The notes: generated by a model from the letters alone, not told the origin. A stretch of 64,000 nucleotides of DNA from Neckera pumila (GCA_963969595.1 OZ018416.1:3798065-3862064); one strand, 5' to 3'. Counted from the stretch's first letter, positions 10,717-24,208 are shown. Program-made: numbers and translations.

Positions 10717-11153
10717 TGTCACGACTGCGTTGTTCCAATGGGACGAAGACACCACGTCGATACCACCGAAGGAGGGAAGGAAGTTAGCAAACGGTTATCT
10801 GGAGGCGGTTAGAAGTCCAGGAATAAAGCCCAGTGAGGGGGGTGATGTCCCTCACTCGACATATTCTCAATACCAAGCAAGTTCATGACCATGCTATGTT
10901 TCTCACAACGTATGATTTTTGTTTGATTTGTCTCTGTGGGTAATGGTGGTCTGAGTGATGGGATCGGAGAGAGGGAGTCCACGGGGAGAGATGGATTCTG
11001 GGTCGGAGGGGCTTTGGTAGGATTCTCAGGGCCCATTTAGGCCGCAGCATGGAGGGAGGACTTGCACGTTGCGGTGGGGCCTCACACAATTGCAGGAAGA
11101 AGACGGATGGAGACCACCCTAGAGGCATCGACAGCGAGGTACAAGTCCTGACA
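10717..11153 (+). repeat. 3' LTR of chromovirus
   Basis: 437 bp, starts TGTCACGACTGCG and ends CAAGTCCTGACA; paired with 4177-4615. Many of the differences between the two LTRs are C/T or G/A changes. Confidence 0.9.
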
Positions 11154-11158
11154 AAAAA

Positions 11159-11849
11159 AAATCTCAATTGTCGGTAATCAAATGAACTATTTTAGGGAGA
11201 AAAATAGTTTTTGTAGGGTTGCCAATCCTAGAAAATTTACAACTCTCGTCATGGCAAAGAGATTATTTTGCTAGGTCCATACAGTAATTGCACATTTTTC
11301 ATCCAACAATTAGCGGAGTTGTCAAAATGGCGTACTATTCGCCATGCTTGAAGGTTCACTACATACACAATAAGGAAGAATCTTACCTTGAGGGTAAAAT
11401 TACACTTGGGAAGGAACATATATAAAACACATAAGATTAAAGTTTCAAAACTCAACAAATATGTTTACACTTAGTGGGCAAAATCTTCACCTTATTACAA
11501 TGTGGTGCAAGAAGACATGGTAGCTAGATTACTAAAACCCTTCAGATAGGGTGGGGTCTTTTTGTTCTTTACTCATTCCTTGAGAATTATTTTCCCTCTA
11601 TATATGTGAACTAACTCCCTAATTAGGAGGAAAATTTATCTTCACATGGTTATATTTTAATCTCTTTGTAATTCCTTGAGATTAAAATTAATACTCCACC
11701 TTTCCATCAACTTGGATAAGAACAAAACAGGAAAAAGAAAAACACAAAGAGATAAATAAGAACCAAAAGTACCAAGTGAAAAAACAAATGTTAGGACCCC
11801 TCCACCTCCAAACAATGGTCGATCTACTCCGAAAAGCTAACATAAGAGA
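11159..11849. other. Intergenic, nothing recognised
   Basis: AT-rich DNA right of the chromovirus. A short palindrome (AACTATTTT...AAAATAGTTT) is at about 11182-11209. No gene or repeat assigned. Confidence 0.5.
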
Positions 11850-12080
11850 TTAAAGCCATATACTATCAAACTTGGACCAAATGATATTGTGTTGTTGGGG
11901 ATGTTGCTGGGAATTAATCTGGGCCTTAAGTTGCACTGCCCTACCCAAGTCCAAAAGGACATTTTGTAAGTTACCTTGTAGAAGAATTAGAGGCCAAGTG
12001 CTCCTTGAGAAAACTGTATTGTTGCAAGCGATCCAAATGAGCCACAAGGATTTATGATTTTTACAAAGAAACTTCTTCAA
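11850..12080 (-). pseudogene. Possible LINE polyprotein C-terminal remnant
   Basis: Minus-strand frame of 76 codons containing KSLWLIWIACNNTVF, which resembles the W-x-I-W-x-x-R-N-x-x-x-F pattern found after the zf-RVT zinc-binding domain of plant LINE reverse transcriptases. No RT motifs are visible next to it, so this would be an isolated scrap. Chance similarity is quite possible. Confidence 0.35.
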
Positions 12081-12979
12081 AAAATCATCTAAAATTCAAT
12101 TTGATGTTTTTAATTATGAAAACATGAGATTATGTGTTATTAATTCAATGGTTTTTTCCATTTGTTCCAAAAAGTAAATAAAAATGAGATCAAATTTTAG
12201 ACATACAGTACCACATGTGAAAACTAATGAAGTTTGACCTGCCCGAACATGAAATTTCCTTTCTAAGGGTTCATAATGTTCATAATGGTTCATAAATTCA
12301 TCCAGCCTCATAATGTTTACCTCTTATTAAGAGGCCAAATCCAGCATACTGAGCAAGTTCTAGATTGTAGACATAAACACTTTTCCCAGATTTGAGTCTT
12401 TTCCACTCAATCTTGGCAGTAAAAGATTGTGCTGTTTCCTACAACAGATCAGATACTTCACGGTTAAAAATTTGACAAATGCACGAAGACTTTAAAGAAA
12501 ATTTGAGGCATCAGAATAAGTAGTTACATATGAAGAATATTGAAGATTGACCAAAACCAAACCTGACAGTGGACATGAAAGGAGAAATTTAATCCAAAAG
12601 TGATTGATGGAAACAACATTTTCTGTACAAATAACACCTCCTTATCTCCCCCTTGACCCAATCGCTGGTCAACTTTCGTACCGACCACTCCAACTACTCA
12701 CCAAACGCATAGTAGACCTACACTACGCGGACTTTGTTTCCGTTCAGTTTTTCTACATGACGAGCTCACAAAAATGAATCCAAGGCCCGGGTCCCAGGCC
12801 CTCCCAGGAATCAGTCTCTGGAACTCAAGAATAGACCCATCTCCACTTTCTAGACAACAGGAGAAATCACAGGTCCTTGCATGCATATGAAAGTACCTCC
12901 TGGAAAAGAGATACTGTCGCCCCAGTAAGCAAGCTGCACAACTACAACTGCTACAACTGTATGTAGTCACAACTGTACA
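12081..12979. other. TOPLESS 3' flank, probably includes 3' UTR
   Basis: Lies directly downstream of the TOPLESS stop codon (minus strand). The part near 12600-12979 is GC-richer than the rest and is probably transcribed as the 3' UTR. No polyadenylation signal could be singled out. Confidence 0.4.
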
Positions 12980-15900
12980 TCATCTTGGGGTTTGATCTGA
13001 TCCTTGGTTGCCAGACGCTGGACCGGACGGTACACCGCTAACTGTTCCGTTGTCTGCCGGGGAGACAGTCCCCCATTTCCCCTCAGACTCTAGCGGCTCT
13101 ATTACTTGGACACCTCCATCACTCAAGCCCAGCGCAAACTGGTTTGGCTCAGCAGGATGTGCAGCAATCACTAAGGGATAAACGGTAGATCTGCAACGCA
13201 AACAATGCAAATCCAGTATTCAAAGTTAGCATTATAACCAAGGAAGAAATGAAGAACCATGAAAACATTTTTTTAAGTCCCCAATAATCATTCCTAGACG
13301 AAATAGAAACGCACGAATCTGCGCAGACTCAAATGATAATTCACATCAGTTCAGCTTGCATACCCGCTAACTCCCTGAGGAATGTGTATAGATGGAGCAA
13401 GTCGGCACCGTGGCCGTAAGCTGTCCGCATCAAAAACACCGACAGAGCCATCAACAAAGCCCGTATAAACAAGCTGGCTGTCACAGGAGTACGTGGCATT
13501 CGAAATTGCCGCTGTGAAGGGAGCGTGGGGGACCCACTGCATGAAACCAACCAAAAGCTTGTGAAAGAGTGCTCTCTTCATCTACGAGATGTACCTTCAT
13601 ATTTTCATTAGCTGTGACTTCCATTCTGCATATAAAGAGAATATCATGCACATAGATGTACATGGATCCAATAGTGAAGTAATCAAAACTCAATGATATT
13701 TAGCAAAATGGCGGACCTGGCGAAGACGATCGAGCTTTGAAGCATCGTAGACTGCCAATTGCGTCTCATGAACAACAAGAAGGCGAACTTGGTCATTGTG
13801 AAACTGCACGCGAGTATCTCCCATGGTTGGTGATCTCCCACCAGGGTTAACTTGCACAAACTTAGTCTTTCGTTTCTCCCAACCGTCCGTTCCCCACATA
13901 CAGAGCTGCAAGCAGGGGAAAGTGTCAGAAGGCTACCTTAGCAGCCCATGACACAACCAAAGCTTACTTAAATGCATGAAGATACTGAATAATCCAAATC
14001 AAAGCCTGCATTCTGTTGCTACTATATATGCACCTGAGCATCGGCTCCTGATGATACAAGCACATTGAGGGAATTCGAAAATGCTAAGCCAGTGATTCTC
14101 TTCTGGTGACCCTTCAGCTTGCTCTTCACCTGTACAAATATCATATTAGAAACATCATCAATAATCTTAACTGTAAAACAAGACAGATAGAGGTGGCATG
14201 GTCAAACAGAGAGCTTGCACGGAAACATACCTCATCCACCCGAACATTATAGATCTGAATGGTCGAATCTTCCATTCCAATGGCAATGATATTGTTGTCT
14301 AGGGGATGGAAGGCAAGAAATGTAGCCGCTGGTGGTGGTGGCATAAATGTTGTCATAACCTGGGCAAACATCATTATAATAAATATCAAAATGAAATCCT
14401 GAGGCCTCGCAGCAGAACAAATTCATTCCGCATACCGTTAGAAATATAAAAACATTCCGAATAAGGCATAAGTCACAATATTTGTTAACCATGCTGTGAG
14501 CAGAGACAGGAAATGACCTTTCTATTCTAACAGTATTACATTTCTCCAGATTACCTTAAATGTCATCATATTGAACAGAGAAACTTTTCCTCCCGAGGCA
14601 GACATCACATAGGAGTCATTCTTGGAAAGCGCAATGCAGGGCACAGCTTCTTCAGGGTTGGTTTCACTGACATCATTGGTCATCAAAATGCCACTAGCTG
14701 GCTGCCACAGTTGAGGTGCAACACTTGCAGTAGCCTGCCATTGAAGATGAATAACGTGCTTTAGTACAGGAAGTTATTAGGCTTGTACAACGAACTAGAG
14801 ATGAAAAGTGAGACCAAAAATTGTACACAGAGTGCTTTGCGTCCCAACACACCTTTCCATTAGGGTTGCGCTCATTTCGCTGCCATTTCCAAAGCTTGTG
14901 CACAGCATTTGATGCTAGAGCCAATAGGGCAACTCCGGCATTGGTGTAAATAAGCCTTGAAACCTGTGACCACCAAAAATTAATGTCAACAATCAAACAC
15001 GAACCAGAGCATACAATTAGAACTCATCAGTAAGCACATCGCCTAGCAGAGAACTATCAAGAAATTCTCTAAAGATTGCGTCACGTTTCACACTTGACAT
15101 TCTATTGAAAAAGAAAACGGACCTTATTCGGTGGTAGGGTGTCGGGTAATCTTGTGGACCGACACTGGTTCTGCTCATTAATTTCTGTTAGCTTCCAGCT
15201 CTTGCTCCGATCAGGGATTTCTTCAGGTATTCTTGGTTTCGTCTCTGGGGTACGACCTCCTTCCATTCCAGACTGCACAATGATCAATAGGAGGCTTATC
15301 AAAACTGTTCCCATTCAAGTAAACACATTCAGCTGAGATGTTGCAAGACCATAACCATCGGTTTACATAATGTTGCGTGCTTGTTTTGAAAAATTACATG
15401 GTCATTGCCGACCCTGTCTCGGGGTCGGACTCTTGAACCCCCCATGTTCAGGGTAGGACCATCCATTCCTGTCCCCGCCATTGACGAAGAATTTGGTCGA
15501 TCCCCACCGCCACCACCTGGAGTGCTAACGACCCCTAGTGCATTTCCAACTGGTGCCTGCAGTAGATATTCACTTGACAAGTTAGCTTTTAATACTAGCT
15601 AGACGTCTTCTGATAATTTGGTCTCCCGTAGGGCTTACCGGATATCCTCATGTCAAATACCACGACTACCTCATAGAAAACATTACAGGTAAGGCCTTGT
15701 TTAAATCGAGTAGAGCGTGAACTCGTTGACGTGAATGCCGATGGTCTGTATGCAGTTTATTCGCTTCTTCATCCACTACAAGTTTTGAACATGAAGACCA
15801 ATCGTCATTCCTGAAGCTGAGAACAGACTAGTATGAGCAAAGTTAAAAGCTTACCTTAGAAACAGCAGGCTCTGGAGGTACTCGGGTAGCATCATAAGCA

Positions 15901-18900
15901 CGTGCTTCCAACGCACGGAGCATCTGAATCCCATCGCGGTTAGCCAAAATCTTAATGCCATTATCGGAGGTAGTAACAGCAAGCAAAGAACCTTCTTTGT
16001 TGAATCTGAGACGTGGACTTGCCTGCACATCAGAAAGACAATATTAGCTCATGATACAACTAGTAGGTTCACCAGCACAAACATCTACACAACGAACAAA
16101 ATAAGATTCTCATAAGAGGCAAATCAAACGAAGAATGTTTCTCGTCTTTCTAACAACAAAAGAGTTGAAGAAGTGACAACGCATTTACAAAAACAGATGA
16201 AATTCGTCAGGAGACTCCTTCCATTTCATAAACTTGTTCCTTTCACTCGCAACTTAAATTCAAACATGGCTAGCCCATATCCCGGTGCTCAAAAACACTT
16301 ATCACAAACAAAATCGATGACATGTGACTCTTTAAAATCTTATTAACAATCTTCACTCACCGGCAAGCCACCCTCTGCATCAATTGTAGTTAACAAGTTT
16401 GTGTTATCCATGTCCCAGAACTTAATCAGGAATTCATCCCCAGCTGCTAGGAAACGGTTACGTGTCGTATCAAACTGCACAACTCCCGAGGACCTCTTCC
16501 GGAAACCCGAGTAGGTACGCTTGATAGCACCCTCGCTTTCGTTCCATTCCACCAAATAAGACTCTCCCTCTTTGCTTGTTCCACATGAAAAGAGTCTGAC
16601 ATCGATGCAAAATAACTTCTCAATCAGGACACACGCTGACCAGAATAAAATTAATGCATTGAAAGACAAATAAGCACAGATGTAAATAGCAAGAGAAGGG
16701 TTTTCTGAGACAAATAAGCAGTGATGTGAACAGTCCTGAATTAGATGAACGGTTACCAGGAGAGAAGGTTTTTCAGAGAACTATGTTTACCTAGTCCCAT
16801 CAGCACTGTAGGCCATGGTAGTGCACCAATGGCCTGGGGCATCATAGTCAACTCTGGATCCGAGGAGGTCATAGAGCCAGGCTTTAATTTTTCCATCAAT
16901 GGCTGTTGAGAATATGAACTGCACATTGACGCCAGGCGCGGTCAGTGGCTTTGTACATTAATCCACACCCAAAGTTCAAAAACATGTAAATCATTCTGCT
17001 CAAATACTCATCTACAGCTAAGACTATGACCCAAGAAACTAAGAAACGCTAAAAGAGACAACCTTATCGTACCCGGTAGCCAGGGCCGTCAAAAACAAAT
17101 TCTAAATATAGATGTCAGAAACTTAGGGGAGTTGGTTTTCAAATAATATTGCATGGAAAAAACGGTTTTCTATTTTTAGACGTTTGCCAAACTTAATTAA
17201 ATATTCGGCAGAGAATGTTGAACCTGCCTTCCGGGTACGGTAATCTCTACCAATCAAGGAAAATACCAGAACACTCTGAAGACAGGAGAAAATATCTCAA
17301 TATATTAACTTCTGGTACAAGTTCCCACCTGAATGCTCTCCTTGTGATGAGGACAAACTGAATACACAGGTGCTTCATGTCCTTCAAAAGTGTATTGCTT
17401 CCGCCCAGTTGCAGCATCCCAAACCTGCGAAATGGAAAGCAATTACATGGTGAGATCAAATCACAGATCTCTACCCGACCGATTGTGATTTCTGTTTGGA
17501 ACATGCAAATAATCAGTGCCACCTATTACTGGAGTTTAAACAATACAAACGCAATTCGCCAAATGAGAAATGACAACTCCAGGAATGCTTGAGTAGCAGA
17601 GATGTATGCGCGCACCTTGATGGTTTTGTCGTCCCCACATGTGATCACACATAATTGTTTATTCGGATGAGAAAATGCCAAATCATTGACACCACCAACA
17701 TGTGCATCAATCTGTTACCATACGCATCACCACAATTTCATCAAAAGGTTCAAACGAGAACAAGAGTGTCTACGCATCAAACAACCAGTCGAGTTGACTA
17801 AGTGGAATAATTTGAGGTACTTTCACATCAGGTACATCTCGTATCTGTGGTAATTACCAAAAAAAACTACCCCCAAGAGAAAAGCGTGAGAACAGCTATG
17901 CATAGTAATCTGTGCTTGCAGAGGACGAAATGTACCTCCAAATGTTGCCGTAAATCACTGGCACCATTGTAAGTATAAATGTGCACAATGTGTTTAGAGA
18001 ACGCCACACCTATCAGAAGAGCACGAAAACCATGTAAACGAAAGCCGAGAAAATCCAAAGCAGGCTAATTTGGGCACTAATAGATGTATGATAGCGTCTC
18101 ATTCTGGATCCACAAGCGATAAACCCATGCCCATGATAGCCAATTGTGGTGAAATGATTGTCACAATTTGTGCACAGTAGAAGACTAAGAACCCAATAAT
18201 AAATTGAGATGCATTTACCCAATAGTGTGCCGTCTGGATTCCACACAGTTCTGTTAACAGATACAGCTGGGTCTTTGACTAAAGCAGCCTGTCACGACCA
18301 ATCATTTAGCGTTAATGATAAAGCTCCCGAATAGGTCTCATACAAACTATAGATACATGCATATTTAGAAGAGAATGCTGACATGACTACTGAACAGTAG
18401 TTGCCCTTTAAAATGAGCAAGCTTACTTTACATTTGGAATTATCAAAAAACTACATTGGTACATCCTCCTGCATACATGTTAAGTGAACTAATGACAAGA
18501 ATGAAAACTTAGCAAGCAGTGACAGGACAGAGGACACAAGAAGCAAAAGTACCGACCTGCATAGGCATCGATGCAGCAGTGATATCCCACACTTTAAATG
18601 TACGGTGTGCAAGCTTCTCACGTGAACCCACTTCCCAAATTCCAATGTCACCCACATTCGTACCCACTGCACAATCATCCATTTCGGAAAAATTTGAGTT
18701 CAATTGAATCATCGGGACTCTATGAAACATCCAGGACCAATTATCAGCACAGAGCCTAGCATTTCAATGTCTCATAGTATCATCGAAAATGAGCCAAGAA
18801 CTGCACCGAAATCAATGCGTGAAATTTCTAGCCTCCATAATATGGAAAATTCCCAAATTACGGACACAACTGGTAGGAGAGATTATAAACGTACCAAGGA

Positions 18901-21900
18901 GAACACTTTGTTGAATAGGGTGAAAATCCATGCTCATGACACAAGAGCCCTGGTTGAGGGAACGGGCTACAGTCTTTGGTAGGTCATCAGGAGATACATT
19001 GTTCTGAGGATGACTAGGACCAGCATAATTCACCTGCCATTCACCTAGTGTCAGAAAAGCATTGATGGATGGGAGTTCACAAGCACAGAGACAACAACAC
19101 TGAACAGGGAGACAAAAGAAAGAGGACCGCTGGCAGAGCAAGTTTAACATAACTGAAACCAAACCACAAGCAAAGGGTATTTATAAAATTGACGGACATC
19201 ATTCCAAATGAAGGTTCTCGTCGGCTTGATCATTGTAAGTTATAATGATGTGAGGAATGATTAATGAATTATGATGCTTACTGTCTTGACCTCATCAACT
19301 GGTTGAACGCCTGGCCTAGCTCTCTTCATGAGATGCTCCGAGTCAGCCGATTGATAATCTACTGTTGGCGTAGTGCTTGGTGGGGTACGAGGCCGCTTCA
19401 ACAATGTAGCTGAAAACATGATCGTCAAGTCGAGTAATCAACACATCATCCTACCTTCTCAATACACTAAACGATTTCTCAATGAGATAATAGCTGAAAA
19501 TACTTGGTCAATCCAAAACAAATAGGTAAAAATATGAACCTGGATTGGGAGGAGCAGTCAAAGCAGCCGGTCCGTTGGCGACTGGGGCATGTGGTGCTGG
19601 TGGATTGGGGTTTGCCATCCATCCCGCTAAAGCACTTGCAGAAGGCGGTGTTGGCTGGAACGGCTGAACCCACAGAAAGCCACTGATTAGCAGAATGAGA
19701 AAACAAATGTGGCACTAATTAGCTGAGAAAACTGGATGTCAGCAACGTATCAGTATGTGCTATAAAATAGATCAAATGTGGAAAAGCTTCGACACAGGAA
19801 GACTCCGCCTGCGTGTAACTGAATAAAATTGTATCACTAAACGACTTCAATAATCCCTTACCCTTGTTGTACACTGCTAAATTCTAACCATCAAAACCAG
19901 GACCGTTTTTTCTTTCAGAATTTCATGCACTATGACTATGCCTCGATTTTTCTGCCCAAAACATCTTGAAAACCATGCAAGGGTGGTAACCATATGTGCT
20001 TGCACAAACTTACGCTGTGAGCACCGAGAGGAGGAAATGTGCCCTGCTTCGGTAGACCACCCACCAAGGGATTAGTAGGTGGTGGGGCTCGAGCCCCGTT
20101 TGGAGGCCCACATGAATGATCGATAAAGAGCGTCTTAATATCTGGATTCGGCCTCGGATTCTTGCAAAGCTGGTGCTGCCAGTTGAGACTGCAAACAAGC
20201 ATAAGACATTTATTCTTACACACTCGAGAGACTTTAGCCCCTGCATCAGATGTGAAGTTGCCTCCAGCTAAAAGAACTCAAACCTGGACGGGTTTCATAC
20301 GTCAATCCACGAGTCTCGTATACAAACTTGAGTCTCAGCTGACTTCTAAGGTTAACAAGGTCTGATAACTCGAGTAGGTACAGAACCATAACACGCATGC
20401 ACGAGCTAATTATACCTTTGATTGATGAGAGTGCGAAGGCGGGATGCTTTTAGCGATGGGAACGCCAGCTTGTCTCGGAAGAGGGGATTAGCTTCTATAA
20501 GCTTCTTTAGTTCTAGAAGCATAATATTTCTAGCGGATTTGGTGTCTCCGTACTTCGATAACTGCTCATTTTCCCTGCAACGAAGTCAAGGAAAAAGTTG
20601 AACCACATTAGTAATAAAAATACAAGAAAATTCAAGACTTGCCTTTCCAAGTCATTTCAAACATGCAACTAAACTACTGATAATACTTAAATGGAACTGG
20701 AAAACCACACTGGACGCTCCCTGATGACACTTAAGATTTGTCTTGTATCAATACAGATAAACTCTGGAGAAGCTGTTAACCTGAAGTTTTCTAGAGTGAG
20801 CAGCTGGGTGATCTCCTTGTACAATTCTTCATTGAAAGAAGAGAAAACTTTCAGATCCTTCACAAGTATGTCCACAGCCTTTGCCCGGTCTTGCCTGCAC
20901 AAGAATACATACACTTCTGTGAGTAAGACGTGTGAGACATCTCATATCATGCTTCCGTGTTTCTGTGTACCAAGTACCAAAATTAGGTGCATCTTATAGA
21001 GCTGCATACTTATCCAGAGCTTCGAGGTACTTCTGTTTCCGAATCTCGAAGAAAATCTTCATCGAGTAGCGGTTGTCGTCCACTTTAGTAAACCCTGATA
21101 AATATCGTTCCACCTCCTCCCATTCACCACCTTGGACTTGGTCTTCAAAATACTTCATGTTGAAGAAGAACCCTGATTCTTGCTCCAACCTGGAAATTCA
21201 ATGCATTCCAAACCCTATGAATACCAAAAGAGTAGAAGAGATAACAGACAGAAATTCCAACTTGTGAAAGATAAATTACTGGCAGCGGCCGGACGCAGAG
21301 AAGAAAAGTGCACACGAGTAAGCAGACAAGGATTAAGAGGCAATTTCCTCGCCATTCAGACCTTCAAAGGATTCAATGGAGTGCAGGGTGTTATTGAGGA
21401 TTGGCTATCTACCACTCTCAGAGAAGTCCAAGGCGCTATCTTAGAAAACAAGTCTGAACTCAATTGAACCGGGGGGCTTTACTTCTGATAAAATACTCAG
21501 TACATCTTTTCATGTCGGAGACTGAGAGGAGCTCATCTAAAAGAGTACAGTAAGAGGGATAAAATATGATTTCACCTGCCAGCAATTTATATCTTGGGGC
21601 AAAGCATTAGATGACCTATTTAAATAGGCACATCCAGTGAATTGTCATACGAATATGTAAAGTCACCAACCGAGTCAGACCCGCAATGCGTATCAATTCA
21701 AATTGATGGCAAAGACACTCACGTTTTATCCCATAAAATACATTCTTCCAAAGCTAGACATCCCCTGAACAAGAGCTTTGCGTCCATGAAATACTAATCC
21801 ATCTCCTATACATGACAACCTAAAACGAAAACGGGTAGGAATACTGCCGACACGGCAATACTCGAGTGTGCCCCAGAAAATAATTAGAATCAAGAAGAGT

Positions 21901-22156
21901 CCAGGGGGCACATTGTTAATAAGTTCTTAAAAACGACATCGTCAGTCGACATCAAAACACATTCGACTATCCATTGCACGTCAAAGCAAAAGTACCATAT
22001 GTAGTTGAAATAGAGCTGCGAGCCACAACAGAAGATGCAAACATCCTAATTTGGCTAAGATAAGAAGGAGACTTACTTATGCACTGTTTCCTTGAACTTT
22101 TCCTCATCGAGGAACTGCAAGATCAGAAACACGAGCTCCCTACTCAATGACGACAT
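12980..22156 (-). CDS. TPL: TOPLESS/TOPLESS-related transcriptional co-repressor (25 exons)
   Basis: Groucho/Tup1-type nuclear co-repressor recruited by EAR-motif proteins such as Aux/IAA, NINJA and BZR1. Exons, minus strand: 22077-22156, 21010-21189, 20781-20894, 20416-20574, 20014-20188, 19540-19663, 19282-19409, 18895-19033, 18557-18666, 18219-18288, 17936-18009, 17616-17711, 17329-17423, 16791-16918, 16361-16595, 15855-16022, 15398-15556, 15123-15272, 14853-14963, 14555-14734, 14231-14359, 14034-14129, 13717-13904, 13374-13536, 12980-13190. All introns are GT-AG and the total is 3462 nt (1153 aa plus stop). The N-terminus starts MSSLSRELVFLILQFLDEEK (LisH), followed by CTLH with LSGFTKVDDNRYSMKIFFE and the CRA segment: the EAR-binding tetramer domain, about residues 1-210. 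A Pro-rich linker follows (PPLGAHSPFQPTPPSAS). Exons 8-16 and 19-25 encode two WD40 propellers, e.g. CGDDKTIKVWDA and GADAQLCMWGTDGWEK. The end of exon 17 is the least certain boundary. Confidence 0.96.
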
Positions 22157-23110
22157 TGTCCCCTGCTTGTCGGCTACCTCGCTCTCGATGATTCGTGCCT
22201 CCTCCTAAAATATCACCTTCATTTATTTGTAGAGAACTCTTCCCCCTCCCTGAGGCTGCAGCAGCGTTGTTCCACACTGAGATTTCCCGCCCTTTCCGCT
22301 AGGTCACAGAACCGCACAGCACCTCCTTACTCCTCACCCGTGCAAACTAGTAACGGCCTAAATTGCTCCCGACCGAAACTCAACCCAAACTACCCTTTCT
22401 CCCCAAAACTAACACGTCACCTCGTCCAGGAATAGATATAAATATATATATATATCACCAGCGTCCAAAATGGACGCTGAAGTCCGAGTTCGCTCGTACT
22501 TGAAGCTCTCCCAGTCCAGTCGCATCCAACCAAGAACCAACTGAAGTGCAGACAGTACACCTCCACTTCCTCCCAACGGCACCACCACCAGCGTATATCG
22601 AGTACAACCAACCAACCTCCCCCGGTCGTCCCCTATCCTTCCGACCCTGAGCTCGCTTCAACGCTCCCTCGCCGTTACCGCCCCGTTCTTCATCCAGCCC
22701 GCACTATCTCCATTTCCGTCCAAACACCCGCTCCCTCGCACAGCTTGAACGCAACGCTCTCTATTTCTCTCCCTCGCACGGCACGGCTCTCACCGCCGCA
22801 CCCCTTCCGATGAACCTCTCTCGAGCTTCTCGCACTCCCTGTCAAAAAGTGCAACCCCTAACCCCATAAGTCAACCTCCACATCGCCCGGGGCTCACACT
22901 CACCACACCCCCAACCGCGACGCAAACTCTTCCCCCCCTCCGCCGCGCCAACACGCCACCTCCAGCCACCAAACACGACAAACACAGTCTCCCCAAACGT
23001 TCTCCTCACATCGATCTCCTCACGCCTCGTCCACCACACCCCAAGTAGGAAGCAAGCAGACTAATCCAAAACGGCGTCTAAAAATGCGATAACTGGCTCC
23101 CGAAGCCGCC
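22157..23110 (-). promoter_or_regulatory. TOPLESS 5' leader and proximal upstream region
   Basis: C-rich on the plus strand (G-rich in the transcription direction), much richer in GC than the rest of the window, as expected for a long leader and CpG-rich plant promoter. It contains a (TA)n microsatellite at about 22436-22455. Short open frames here on either strand are compositional artefacts. The transcription start was not determined. Confidence 0.5.
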
Positions 23111-23374
23111 CGTGGCACTGAAGTCCGCCACAAACCCCGCAACGGCAGCAGCAGCACACCCAACCACAGCAGCGGGAGAAGCGAAAATGGGAGCAGCAGC
23201 AGGAGCAGCACCGCGAGAGCGCGAGACAAGGGGAGCGGCGCTCGCTCGGGCTCGGCCTTTTCTACTCCGGCACGGACCCTCTGTTCCGACCTGCTCAGTA
23301 CCTACCTACCACGTCCTGGCGTGGACTGCGACCCTCCTGCAACCTGCCGGCCATGTACTTGGGAAGGGATCTCT

Positions 23375-23476
23375 GCGCTTATCACTGCGGGGATGCGCGC
23401 TCGCCGCGTATCACGATCGGTTCCTGCGCTTATCATGTATCGCTTGTCGTGGCGTGGATACGCGAGCGCGCTTATC
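23375..23476 (-). promoter_or_regulatory. Three GATAAGCGC boxes upstream of TOPLESS
   Basis: GCGCTTATC occurs at 23375-23383, 23426-23434 and 23468-23476, i.e. GATAAGCGC three times in the TOPLESS direction, about 1.2-1.3 kb upstream of its start codon. GATAAG is the I-box core known from light-regulated plant promoters. Related CGCGGGGATAC and CGTGGATACG strings lie between them. A function is inferred, not shown. Confidence 0.4.
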
Positions 23477-23746
23477 ACTCGCGGGGATACGTTATCTGAG
23501 CTGCGCTCCTATAAGGGCGTGGGGGCTTATAACTTGTTGTCGTCGTCCTGGCCAGCGCAGGGAAGGAGTCAGGAAAGGGACGCCTTAGGCGGGGCCTGGG
23601 GCTTGGCATTATGTGCGCCTCTGGCCTAGACTAGACTAGACCAGGCTAGGCTATCCTAGACCCTACTGGCCTAAACCCTGTCTTGCACTGGGCGTCGCAC
23701 TGGGCTCTTGGCTTTGCTTTTGCTCCTTAATAACCTGGAAAGTGGG

Positions 23747-23831
23747 TTATGCAGTGGGTTTCCATTTGTTTCAAAAATAATAATATTAATAATAATAATA
23801 TTAATATTATTAATAATAATAGTTAGAATCT
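23747..23831 (+). mobile_element. A-tailed micro-retroposon, 85 bp
   Basis: Insert flanked by direct repeats TGGAAAGTGGG (23736-23746 and 23832-23842). It contains CCATTTGTTTCAAAAATAAT and an (AAT)n tail, matching the shared 3' end of the other micro-insertions in this window. Confidence 0.55.
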
Positions 23832-24181
23832 TGGAAAGTGGGATGCTTGGGATAGGTCTAACTATACTCCTCTCAGTCCCTGGCTGGGTTCGTCAATTAA
23901 GGGACATGGTGGCCTTGGTACAGCAGCTTCAGTGGTCTCGAAATAGGGAGTGGCCTGGGGGGGAGCATCCACAAGCCAGGGCTGGCTGCTTTTGGAAGAC
24001 TGGCTGGGGAAGCGGGGAATGGGCGGAAATGAGCGTGTCATGTCTAGGGTTTCGGTTTTGTTTTTAGCTTTTGTTTTAAGTGGCTTTTTCCGTAGTTTGG
24101 GAGGAGAGGAGACTGACAGGGGCAGATGGGCAACATCGGGAACTTCAGGCATGTGAATATGGTGCGTTGAAATGCTATCAA

Positions 24182-24208
24182 AGCTTAAAAATAATAAAAA
24201 AAAGGAAA
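24182..24208 (+). mobile_element. A-rich micro-insertion, 27 bp
   Basis: A 27 bp A-rich insert flanked by a perfect 13 bp direct repeat GAAATGCTATCAA (24169-24181 and 24209-24221). Consistent with an extremely 5'-truncated retroposon; the characteristic TGTGTTTCAAAA is not present here. Confidence 0.5.

Larger units (their letters stand above)
4177..11153 (+). mobile_element. Ty3/Gypsy chromovirus (Metaviridae), Tcn1-like, degenerate
   Basis: Near-complete LTR retrotransposon of 6977 bp. Order: 5' LTR, gag remnant with zinc knuckle, protease, reverse transcriptase, RNase H, integrase, chromodomain, polypurine tract, 3' LTR. Integrase downstream of RT marks Ty3/Gypsy and the C-terminal chromodomain marks a chromovirus. 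Both LTRs are flanked by AAAAA (4172-4176 and 11154-11158), a plausible 5 bp target duplication, though the site is A-rich. Coding regions are broken by in-frame stops, at least one frameshift in RT, and an insertion in gag, so the copy cannot be autonomous. The LTRs differ at several dozen positions by eye (roughly nine in ten bases shared), indicating an old insertion. Confidence 0.93.

Noticed and set aside
22409..23629. Open frames of 60-158 codons on both strands upstream of TOPLESS
   Set aside because: GC-rich leader/promoter sequence gives long frames by chance; residues are low-complexity (Ala, Arg, Thr, Leu, Val) with no domain.
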